64,000 nucleotides of DNA from NCBI RefSeq assembly GCF_021491355.1, contig NZ_JAKENF010000005.1, forward strand, positions 186,001-250,000, in the 5' to 3' direction. Below are positions 57,500 through 64,000 of the stretch, piece by piece. How positions within the stretch are numbered: position 1 is the first letter of the stretch; every line of letters starts with the position of its first letter. A program made the position numbers and the translations under genes. The notes beneath the pieces were generated by a model. The model saw nothing but the letters and a program-made list of their open reading frames with translations. It was not told where the DNA came from and ran no database searches. This DNA comes from Alitabrizicola rongguiensis. GTDB lineage: Bacteria > Pseudomonadota > Alphaproteobacteria > Rhodobacterales > Rhodobacteraceae.

Positions 57500-58645
57500 T
57501 TACGCACTGCGTTCCGGCACAGACTGGTGCAGGACGTCCTTGTATGGGCGCGCTGTCGGGGGCAGTTCTCGCCTCAGGTAATAGCCGACCTCATGCCTTT
57601 GCCGCAGGATAGCCCGGAACATCTCGGCATAGGCCTGAGCGATCGAGGGGTTGGGCACCGGCAGGTCGTGCTTGATGAGTTCATGCAGCCGGGGCAGGGC
57701 GTGGTAGGGCACCATCGGGAACATGTGATGCTCCACATGGTAGTTCATGTTCCAGTAGATCCACCGGCTGATGGGGTTCATGTAGACCGTGCGCGAGTTC
57801 AGGCGGTGGTCGAGGACATCCTCGGCCAGACCACCATGCTGCAGGAGGCCGGTCATCACCATGTGCCAGCACCCGTAAAGCCGTGGCAGCCCGATCAGCA
57901 GGAGCGGGATCGTCGATTTCCAGCCCATCCCGGTCGCGAGCATCCACAGCGTCACGGCAAGGGTCGCGGCGTAGATCGCCATGTGGACACGGGCCCAGAA
58001 GATCGCCTTGGGCCATTCCGAGGCCGGGATATAGTCCTTCTCATCGGGCGACAGGATGCCCATCGCGTTCCGCGCGATCCCGACGAGCGACTTCCAGGCG
58101 TCGACGACCCCGACATAGGCCAGCGCCTTCAGCATCAGGCTGATCGGATGCATCCAGGCGATCTCGGCATCACGGCCGACGATGATCGTGTCGGTGTGGT
58201 GCCGCGCGTGGCTCCAGCGCCAGTTGATCGGATTGCGCATCACCTGGAAGGACGCAATGTGATAGACCACGTCGTTCATCCAGCCGGTCCGAAAGGCCGT
58301 CCCGTGGCCGCATTCATGCCAGCGAGAGTCGCAGGCCGAGCCGTAGACGACGCCATAGGCTAGCCAGAACGGCACCGCCCACCATGTGCCCCAGAACCAG
58401 ATGCCGCCCGCGGCGAGGAGGATGTGCAACGCAATCCACAGGATCGTGTCGCGGATCGCCGGGCTGTCGCTGCGCTGCATGAGCGCCTTCATCTCCTTGC
58501 GGGAGACGTCGGTGTGGTACCATTCGGCCGCCGCGAGACCAGCCTCGATGGCGTGGCGGGCGGACTCGCCTGTCAGGGAATAGTCCCGAGGCGGGACGAG
58601 GGCGGCAGAGTGGCTGGATGAGTCGATATTCATAATGTGGCGCAT
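57500..58645 (-). CDS. Membrane di-iron desaturase/oxygenase, MocD-like
   Basis: This 381-residue protein has about four to five membrane helices and three histidine boxes: WHECGH (about 109-114), HARHH (146-150) and HVEHH (303-307). They mark the fatty-acid desaturase/alkane hydroxylase superfamily. The SRWHECGHGTAF and NYHVEHHMFP patterns are like proteins annotated as MocD of rhizopine catabolism, which is thought to act with a Rieske ferredoxin and reductase (MocE/F). Neither partner is in the window. It is the first gene of the minus-strand sugar operon, so hydroxylation or O-demethylation of a cyclitol or sugar is more likely than lipid desaturation. The ATG at 58645 has GAGGAAA upstream. 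Confidence 0.75.
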   Translation of the reverse strand: MRHIMNIDSSSHSAALVPPRDYSLTGESARHAIEAGLAAAEWYHTDVSRKEMKALMQRSDSPAIRDTILWIALHILLAAGGIWFWGTWWAVPFWLAYGVVYGSACDSRWHECGHGTAFRTGWMNDVVYHIASFQVMRNPINWRWSHARHHTDTIIVGRDAEIAWMHPISLMLKALAYVGVVDAWKSLVGIARNAMGILSPDEKDYIPASEWPKAIFWARVHMAIYAATLAVTLWMLATGMGWKSTIPLLLIGLPRLYGCWHMVMTGLLQHGGLAEDVLDHRLNSRTVYMNPISRWIYWNMNYHVEHHMFPMVPYHALPRLHELIKHDLPVPNPSIAQAYAEMFRAILRQRHEVGYYLRRELPPTARPYKDVLHQSVPERSA

Positions 58646-58746
58646 CGCTTTTCCTCACCACTTTCGGCATTCCGAAACCTGCGACAACGGCAGATCACAT
58701 CAGATCGCATCAGGTGGCCCTCGGAATTCGTTCCGCTAACCCATTG

Positions 58747-58756
58747 TGCAATTGCA
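58747..58756. promoter_or_regulatory. Palindrome, candidate LacI operator
   Basis: TGCAATTGCA is a perfect 10-bp palindrome in the 199-bp gap between the divergent desaturase-like and LacI genes. A related TTGCAA follows at about 58776. LacI-family sites are typically short palindromes with a central CG or similar; the match here is positional. Confidence 0.4.
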
Positions 58757-58844
58757 GAAAAACCTATGTCCAGATTGCAAGGGGCCACAGGGCTGATGTA
58801 ATCCGGTCAAAGTCCATCAGCTCGGGACGAACCGGGAGCGCCGC

Positions 58845-59870
58845 ATGAGCCGAAGCACGATTGCCGACATCGCGCGCTTGGCGATGGTGTCGACCGCCAC
58901 CGTCGACAGGGTGCTGAACCGCCGCGCCGGGGTCAGCCCCGCGAACCGCCAACGCGTGTTCCAGGCAGCGAAGGAGCTCGGCTATCTGCCAAGCGAAGGC
59001 GCGGTGTCGATGCCGTCGCGACCCGCGCATCTGGAATTCCTGATCCCCTTCGTCCGCAACGGCTTCATGCACGAACTGGTCGACTGCATCATGGCGACTG
59101 CGGGCTCTCTGCCGTTGGTGGCGTCCTGCAAGGTGACCCCGCTCGACGGGATTGGGCCGGACTCGCTTCTGCCCGCGCTTGAGAAGATTTCGCTTTCGAC
59201 AAGCGGCGTCGGCATTGTCACCATCGACCATCCGAAGACCCGCCATGCGATCCGCGAGTTGAGCGAGGCAGGGGTGCGGGTTGTCACCATAGCCTCGGAT
59301 GTCCCATCGACGCCGCGGGCCGCCTATGTCGGCGTGGACAACCTCGTCGCCGGTCGGACCGCGGCGCTGTTGATGGGGCGGTTGTCCTGCACTGCGGGGG
59401 GGACGATCGGTCTGTTTCTCGGCTCGCGCGCCTTCCACGGCCACCGCGAGCGCGAATTCGGATTTCGGGCCCTGATCGAAGAGCAGTTTCCTCAGCTTTC
59501 GATCCTTCCGGCGGTCGAGACGGGAGAGGATGCCGACCTGTCGCGGCAGGGCATGCTCAAGCTCATGCGGACCGCTCCCGACCTGGTCGGCGTTTATTGC
59601 GTCGGGGCCGGTCGGGCGGGGATCGCCGATGCGCTCCGCACGCGGACAGACGGCAAGCGGCCTTTCGTCATCATGCACGACCTGACGGAAAGCGCGCGGC
59701 TCTGGCTGGTCGAGGATCTCATCGATGTGGTGATCGACCAGAATGCGCGGCTGGTGGGCGAACAGGCGGTTATCCAGCTCCTGGGATCGATTGCGGTCAA
59801 CTCACCGCTTCTGGCCCCGCGATACATCGAACCGCGCATCATCCTGCGCGAGAATATTCCCCACCTGTGA
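58845..59870 (+). CDS. LacI-family transcriptional regulator
   Basis: This 341-residue regulator has the DNA-binding domain MSRSTIADIARLAMVSTATV with the hinge region VDRVLNRRAGVSPANRQRVF. A periplasmic-binding-protein-like effector domain follows (about 60-330, with YVGVDNLVAGRTAALLM and GTIGLFLGSRAFHGHRERE). It is divergent from the MocD-like operon, which it probably represses. The likely effector is the imported sugar or a product. Confidence 0.93.
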   Translation: MSRSTIADIARLAMVSTATVDRVLNRRAGVSPANRQRVFQAAKELGYLPSEGAVSMPSRPAHLEFLIPFVRNGFMHELVDCIMATAGSLPLVASCKVTPLDGIGPDSLLPALEKISLSTSGVGIVTIDHPKTRHAIRELSEAGVRVVTIASDVPSTPRAAYVGVDNLVAGRTAALLMGRLSCTAGGTIGLFLGSRAFHGHREREFGFRALIEEQFPQLSILPAVETGEDADLSRQGMLKLMRTAPDLVGVYCVGAGRAGIADALRTRTDGKRPFVIMHDLTESARLWLVEDLIDVVIDQNARLVGEQAVIQLLGSIAVNSPLLAPRYIEPRIILRENIPHL

Positions 59871-60142
59871 AGGGAGTGGAGCCTGCTCTGCCCAGCTGTT
59901 GCGCCCCTATGCTGCAGCGTCTCACACCTGATAGTGTGACCGGGCAGGTGCTGGCAGCCAGTTGTGAACGCGTCTCGGTTCCGTTGGTTCGCGATCAGCT
60001 CATGCTACATAGAGCTCTGCAACTCGATGAGGGCGACGGGTGCTCAAGGGCCGTGCGGCCAGGGCAGGCGGCCTGCTCGGTCGCGGGAGACCAGCATCGC
60101 AATCCGCGAATGCGGGTTGGCACAATCAGTAACGGAGGCACC
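59871..60142. other. Gap between lacI and the next regulator
   Basis: This 272-bp non-coding stretch contains the inverted repeat TCACAC-CTGATA-GTGTGA (59922-59939), a possible operator or small terminator. Other short G/C-rich complementary stretches are present. No convincing small gene was found. Confidence 0.4.
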
Positions 60143-60643
60143 GTGCAGGCAGCCCGAAACACAGACTACGAGACCCGTGTTGAACAGGTCATGGGCCGGT
60201 TCCGTGCCGCCTATCTCGACACCCAGTATCACTATGTCCAGTTCCTGACGGAGCATATGGTCGACTGTGCAGCCTCCTTCGACGGCGATCTCGAGGCGAT
60301 GCTGCTTCTTGCAGTCCTCGGCCAGAGGCGACTCGAAGAAGCAAGAAACTCGACACATCCCGAACAGCCCGATCCGGCCCGGACGGCGATGACAACCATG
60401 CGCATCGCCGATGTCACCGGCATCCCGCGCGAGACGGTCCGGCGCAAGCTGGCGTCATTTGAGCGCAAGGGCTGGATCAGCCACCATCCGGGGCTGGGCT
60501 GGTCAATCGCCGGGCAAAGGAACTCCTCCGAAGTGCAGACGGCCCTCGCCGACCTTGAAGAGAGGTCCTTTCGCCGCCTTGCGCGACTCTATCTGCTGCT
60601 CTCGCAGGTATTGGAGGACGGTGCGCGGCGCACTGCAGACTGA
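60143..60643 (+). CDS. Winged helix-turn-helix protein of unknown family
   Basis: This 166-residue protein has a C-terminal helix-turn-helix (about 85-125: MRIADVTGIPRETVRRKLAS then FERKGWISHHPGLGWSI). Its N-terminal helical part reads YETRVEQVMGRFRAAYLDTQ and may dimerise. The GTG at 60143 is preferred, as GGAGG lies 5 nt upstream; an ATG at 60110 lacks one. It stands just upstream of the outer-membrane protein gene and may regulate it. The family could be MarR-, Crp- or IclR-related; I cannot decide. Confidence 0.65.
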   Translation: MQAARNTDYETRVEQVMGRFRAAYLDTQYHYVQFLTEHMVDCAASFDGDLEAMLLLAVLGQRRLEEARNSTHPEQPDPARTAMTTMRIADVTGIPRETVRRKLASFERKGWISHHPGLGWSIAGQRNSSEVQTALADLEERSFRRLARLYLLLSQVLEDGARRTAD

Positions 60644-60657
60644 CCCCATAGCCCGCT

Positions 60658-60700
60658 GCCCAAAATGGGCGGGGGGTGGATTGTCAAGAGTCAGCTCTTG
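60658..60700 (+). terminator. Stem-loops after the regulator
   Basis: GCCCA-AAA-TGGGC (60658-60670) and CAAGAG-TCAG-CTCTTG (60685-60700) are two small hairpins in the 94-bp gap before the porin-like gene. They may end the regulator transcript or lie in the leader of the next gene. Confidence 0.4.
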
Positions 60701-60737
60701 ATCGTTAGTTTGTTCAGACCAGATAGGAACAGCTGTC

Positions 60738-62528
60738 GTGAGCCTGCGGCGATCCACTCAGCATGCGTGCGCTCTCCTTCGCCGAACGAGGTTTGGACCG
60801 GTTCTTGCCGTCTGGAGCCTGGCCGTGCTTCTGGTCCTTGCCGATGCGCCCGGTGCCTTCGCCCAGGTCGGTTTGGCCAATTCCGGCCCCTTCGAGCAGC
60901 GCCGGATCGAGTCGGTGCAGATCACCATCGCCAACCCGACCCAGGATGCCGCGTTCAACCAGCGGATCGAGGATGCGGTGCGGCGCGGTATCCTGCTGTT
61001 CCCTGACGAGCGCTACAACGACGATGCAATTTCACTGGCAATCACGCAGATCGTCCGGCGCAATCCGCAGATCGCCAGCATCGATTTCGAGCCGCTGCCC
61101 GCTGCGCTTGGCGGCGTCGATGTCAATGTGACGGTCAAGCTCGGCGACGGAGTTCAGCCGCCCGGTGGACGCGGCATGGCAGCGAGCGGGAAGTTCTCGG
61201 ATTTCCCGCTTCTCCTCGATCGCAACGGCACGGTGCTGAAGTTCAAGCTCGATGTCTTCACGTTGATGTACGGCAACAACAACGCCTGGTACGGCCAGCC
61301 CGGTCCGATGCTGGCGGGCAATCCCCTCGCCGACGGTCCGGCGGGCGCCGGATGGAGCGATTGGGCCGAGGGCTACCTGCAATACGGCATCTATGGCATC
61401 ACGCCCTTGACCAACAATCTTTACGCGTATGGCAACTTCTCGGTCATCACGTCGGGCTCCAGCGGGCAGGAACTGTTCACCAACCTGGCGCGCGGATACA
61501 CCTATTGGGAAGATGCCTATGTCGGTCTCGTCGGCGGCAATGTCGACAGCAAGGGCAATCGGCTGACCTATAACCTCTCCGTGGGCCGGCAGCGGTTCAC
61601 GCTGGCCAACGGCTTTCTCATCGCCAACACGGCCGCCAACGGCTGGAACCGCGCGGCGCTTCAGGCGAACGCGCGATGGGCGTCCGACCTTCTGGTCTTG
61701 GGCGAGGTTGCCTACAACCAGACCAAGCTTCAGGCCTTCTATCTTGACCCCGATGAACTGCCGATCCTCGACACTGACACCAGGATCGCAGGTCTGAACC
61801 TCGAGACCACGCCGGTGGACGGGCTCATGCTTGGCATGTCCTACCTCACGGTGCCGCAATCGACTGCTGCCTACTATTCCCCGACCGGCGGCCTGGTCGG
61901 TACGAGAGAGGGGATGCAGCTTTGGGATGCCCGGTTCAACTGGACGGCCAATCCCGAAGGGGTGCCGGGTCCGTTCATCGGCGGTGAAGCGGCCCTCCAG
62001 ACCAACCGCAACTTCGGCATGAACGCGCGGGCGGGTTGGGCCGAGGTCGGCTACAGCTTCGCCAAGGCCAAGTGGAGCCCCGCAATCAGCTACCGCATCG
62101 CCTATTTCTCGGGGGACGATCCGGATACGCCGACCTATGAGCGTTGGGACCCGCTTCTGTCGGGCGGCACTGGCGAGCAATGGGTCCAGGGCATGAGCCA
62201 TTTCAAGGTGGTTCAGGACAGCAACGTCATCGCACAGCGCATCCAGGGGCGGCTCCGCGTCACGCCAAAGATCGAGGTCGTGCCGCAACTCTGGGTCTTT
62301 CGGGCCGATACGCTGAACAACGTCGGTGGCAACCCGGCGCTGAGTACCCTGACCGACAGCACCTACGGCTACGAGGCCAACGTGACGGTGAAATGGTATA
62401 AGTCGCGAAACCTCTACGTTCACGGTGCGCTTGGCTTCACCGTCCCCGGCGAAGGCACCAAGGCCGCGCTCGGCGGCGATGCCAGCAACTGGCTCGCGGC
62501 AATGTTGTTCGTCCGCTACTCGTTCTGA
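60738..62528 (+). CDS. Outer-membrane barrel protein with POTRA-like N-terminus
   Basis: This 596-residue protein has a long signal peptide (FGPVLAVWSLAVLLVLADAP, cut near AFA-QVG). An approximately 85-residue domain follows with the alpha/beta rhythm of a POTRA (RRIESVQITIANPTQDAAFN, AISLAITQIVRRNPQIAS). The rest is many alternating beta strands ending in VRYSF, with the terminal aromatic of outer-membrane barrels. The body looks like a sugar- or alginate-export-type porin. The start is a GTG at 60738 with a modest AGGA site 11 nt upstream. It may let the pathway substrate into the periplasm, where the Tat SDRs lie. Confidence 0.75.
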   Translation: MSLRRSTQHACALLRRTRFGPVLAVWSLAVLLVLADAPGAFAQVGLANSGPFEQRRIESVQITIANPTQDAAFNQRIEDAVRRGILLFPDERYNDDAISLAITQIVRRNPQIASIDFEPLPAALGGVDVNVTVKLGDGVQPPGGRGMAASGKFSDFPLLLDRNGTVLKFKLDVFTLMYGNNNAWYGQPGPMLAGNPLADGPAGAGWSDWAEGYLQYGIYGITPLTNNLYAYGNFSVITSGSSGQELFTNLARGYTYWEDAYVGLVGGNVDSKGNRLTYNLSVGRQRFTLANGFLIANTAANGWNRAALQANARWASDLLVLGEVAYNQTKLQAFYLDPDELPILDTDTRIAGLNLETTPVDGLMLGMSYLTVPQSTAAYYSPTGGLVGTREGMQLWDARFNWTANPEGVPGPFIGGEAALQTNRNFGMNARAGWAEVGYSFAKAKWSPAISYRIAYFSGDDPDTPTYERWDPLLSGGTGEQWVQGMSHFKVVQDSNVIAQRIQGRLRVTPKIEVVPQLWVFRADTLNNVGGNPALSTLTDSTYGYEANVTVKWYKSRNLYVHGALGFTVPGEGTKAALGGDASNWLAAMLFVRYSF

Positions 62529-62560
62529 CCCCCCGATCCCCTTTTGCAAGGAAACCGCAC

Positions 62561-63634
62561 ATGGACGACACTAGCTTCGGCCCTGATGGCTTCGATCGCC
62601 GGGAATTCCTGAAATCAGTCGGTCTTGTCGCGGCGTCGGGTGCAGCGATCGCGGCTGCAGCCGGTCCCGCCGAGGCCGCCCCGGCTGACCTGGGCCCGTA
62701 CTCGACACCGTGGGATCCGCCCGATCCGGTAATCGCCGGGCGGCAGAACATCGTTCCGGTTCCCGAAAACTTCTTCATTCCCGGCAGGTTTGCCGGCAAG
62801 ACGGCGATCGTTACCGGCTGCGCCCGCGGCATGGGCCAACTCGCCGCAATCCGCCTCGCGCGCGAGGGCGCGAATGTCGTCGGTGTGGACTGGCTCGGCG
62901 GGGAGGGCCGAGCGGTGATCGACGCGATCGTCAAGGAGGGTGGAAAGGCCGTCTTCGTCGAAGGCGACATTTCCGAAACTGCGGTTTGCGACGCGATGGT
63001 CAAGGCCGCGGTCGACACCTTCGGCGGGCTTGATTGCTGTCTGAACAATGCCGGTGTGATGGATGCGATCCCGCCCGGTGAGCCGATCGACTACGCATCC
63101 CAGAAGGATCTAGCGATGTCGCGCATCAGCGATGCGTCGGATGCCTACTGGGATGTGGTGATGCGTGTGAATGCCACCGGGACGTTCCGCTCGATGCGCG
63201 CCGAGCTGCGGCAGATGCTGGCTCAGGGGCGTGGCGGCAGCATCGTGAACGTTGCGTCGGTTGCCGGCCTGCGCGGTTTCGGCGGAACCCCGTCCTACGT
63301 GGCGAGCAAACATGCCGTGAACGGGCTGACCAAGAACGCCGCGATCGACTATGCGCCCTTCGGGATCCGGGTGAATTCGGTCTGCATGGGCACGACGATC
63401 ACGCCCATGTACGAGCGCGCCTTCGACCTGCTCAAGCAACGCGCGCAATCGGGCTATCGCGAAACCGGGATCGGTATGCTGAAGATCGACAGCCTGCTGC
63501 AATGGTCGAACCAGCAGAAGATGGGGTCGATGCCGGCCGAGCAGGTGGCGGTCATGCTGTTCCTGCTCTCACCGGAATCGTCGAACCTGACCGGCGCGAC
63601 TTATGCAACCGACGGCGGTTTCACGACTTACTGA
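62561..63634 (+). CDS. Tat-exported short-chain dehydrogenase (first)
   Basis: This 357-residue SDR has a twin-arginine leader (FDRREFLKSVGLVAASGAAI, cut near AEA-APA) and a Pro-rich linker (about 45-75). The catalytic domain shows IVTGCARGMGQ, NNAGV, a Ser in NVASVAGL and YVASK. SDR activity needs NAD(P), so the enzyme would be folded with its cofactor in the cytoplasm and then exported. The ATG at 62561 follows the porin-like gene by 32 bp. The role may be oxidation or reduction of an incoming cyclitol or sugar in the periplasm. Confidence 0.85.
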   Translation: MDDTSFGPDGFDRREFLKSVGLVAASGAAIAAAAGPAEAAPADLGPYSTPWDPPDPVIAGRQNIVPVPENFFIPGRFAGKTAIVTGCARGMGQLAAIRLAREGANVVGVDWLGGEGRAVIDAIVKEGGKAVFVEGDISETAVCDAMVKAAVDTFGGLDCCLNNAGVMDAIPPGEPIDYASQKDLAMSRISDASDAYWDVVMRVNATGTFRSMRAELRQMLAQGRGGSIVNVASVAGLRGFGGTPSYVASKHAVNGLTKNAAIDYAPFGIRVNSVCMGTTITPMYERAFDLLKQRAQSGYRETGIGMLKIDSLLQWSNQQKMGSMPAEQVAVMLFLLSPESSNLTGATYATDGGFTTY

Positions 63635-63678
63635 CACAAGGAACCGGCAGCGGTCCGGTCCAAATGGGAGGCACAGAC

Positions 63679-64000
63679 ATGGACAGACGCGATGTACTCA
63701 AGGGGGTGACGCTGGTCGCTGGCACGCTTGCGGCGCAGACAGCCGCGACCGAACAGGCCGAGGCGCAAGTTTCGGGCGGCGCAGCGGGCGGCGGCAACGC
63801 CGTGGTGCCAATCAATCCGCCCGATCCCGAATACTTCATTCCCAGCCGTTTTGCCGGCCGCACATTCATCGTCACAGGATCGGCCCGTGGACTGGGCGCG
63901 GCAGCGGCAAAAAGGCTGGCGCGCGAGGGGGCCAATGTCGTGGGCGTGGACTGGATCGGCGATCTTGGTGCTGCCGTGAGTGCCGGTATCAACGCCGAGG
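63679..64000 (+). CDS. Tat-exported short-chain dehydrogenase (second, cut by window end)
   Basis: The first 107 residues are present. The Tat leader reads MDRRDVLKGVTLVAGTLAAQ with cleavage near AEA-QVS. A Gly/Pro linker (GGNAVVPINPPDPEYFIPS) and the SDR start FIVTGSARGLGAAAAKRLAR follow. The linker and RFAGRT entry match the preceding gene, so the two are paralogues in tandem. GGGAGGC lies upstream of the ATG at 63679. The catalytic part is outside the window. Confidence 0.85.
   Translation, partial: MDRRDVLKGVTLVAGTLAAQTAATEQAEAQVSGGAAGGGNAVVPINPPDPEYFIPSRFAGRTFIVTGSARGLGAAAAKRLAREGANVVGVDWIGDLGAAVSAGINAE

Noticed and set aside
57500-58645. Assignment as an ordinary membrane-lipid fatty acid desaturase
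   Set aside because: Histidine boxes fit the superfamily, but the operon position with sugar importer genes and the similarity in pattern to MocD-type proteins make a small-molecule oxygenase more likely. It is kept as an alternative only.

Overview
The window looks like chromosome from a high-GC alphaproteobacterium of the Rhodobacterales (Rhodobacter/Paracoccus relatives). The reasons are family-level: direct-repeat GTTC-N7-GTTC SOS boxes in front of lexA, the comEC / lexA / moeA / moaC / trpCDG neighbourhood, a HutF-type histidine pathway, and a Tad pilus locus. Gene calls rest on protein motifs, reading frames and ribosome-binding sites read directly. No database search was possible, and I saw no tRNA, rRNA, insertion sequence or CRISPR array.

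Positions 1-24100 are mostly housekeeping. They hold the tail of a possible class V aminotransferase, a DUF305 protein, a HisC-like aminotransferase and valS on the minus strand. Next comes a small membrane-protein operon (ABA4-like plus an unknown) facing a TetR regulator across an operator-like repeat. Then come an Lrp regulator facing an ornithine decarboxylase with a structured leader, a DUF2235 hydrolase, N-carbamoylputrescine amidase (polyamine synthesis), gltA and gltX, comEC converging on lexA, the moaC-moeA and trpGDC genes, a YibQ-like polysaccharide deacetylase and an alpha/beta hydrolase.

Positions 24100-30950 carry histidine utilisation: hutI-hutH-hutU on the minus strand and hutF-hutC on the plus strand, divergent around an operator-like palindrome. 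No hutG is present. Positions 30950-40921 carry a minus-strand Tad (Flp) pilus locus in transcription order flp, cpaB, tadG-like, two tadE-like genes, cpaE, cpaF, tadB, tadC. A LuxR-type regulator overlapping the prepilin peptidase gene cpaA follows. The outer-membrane secretin (CpaC/RcpA), CpaD and TadD are missing from this locus.

Positions 41200-64000 are an accessory catabolic island and the most interesting part. A plus-strand run encodes an SDR, an RpiR regulator, a second SDR, a Gfo/Idh/MocA dehydrogenase, a TIM-barrel isomerase/epimerase, a complete sugar ABC importer (binding protein, double ATPase, two permeases) and two more Gfo/Idh/MocA proteins. A convergent minus-strand run encodes a MocD-like membrane desaturase/oxygenase, a divergent PanB (ketopantoate hydroxymethyltransferase) paralogue without the usual metal ligands, a second ABC importer (FrcBCA-like) and a mutarotase-like protein. 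It is followed by a LacI regulator, another helix-turn-helix protein, an outer-membrane barrel protein with a POTRA-like N-terminus and two tandem Tat-exported SDRs, the last cut by the window end. The island holds no kinase and no glycosidase. Its make-up resembles rhizopine/inositol (moc/iol) catabolism and suggests oxidative processing of an O-methylated or otherwise modified cyclitol or sugar, starting in the periplasm. This function is inference.
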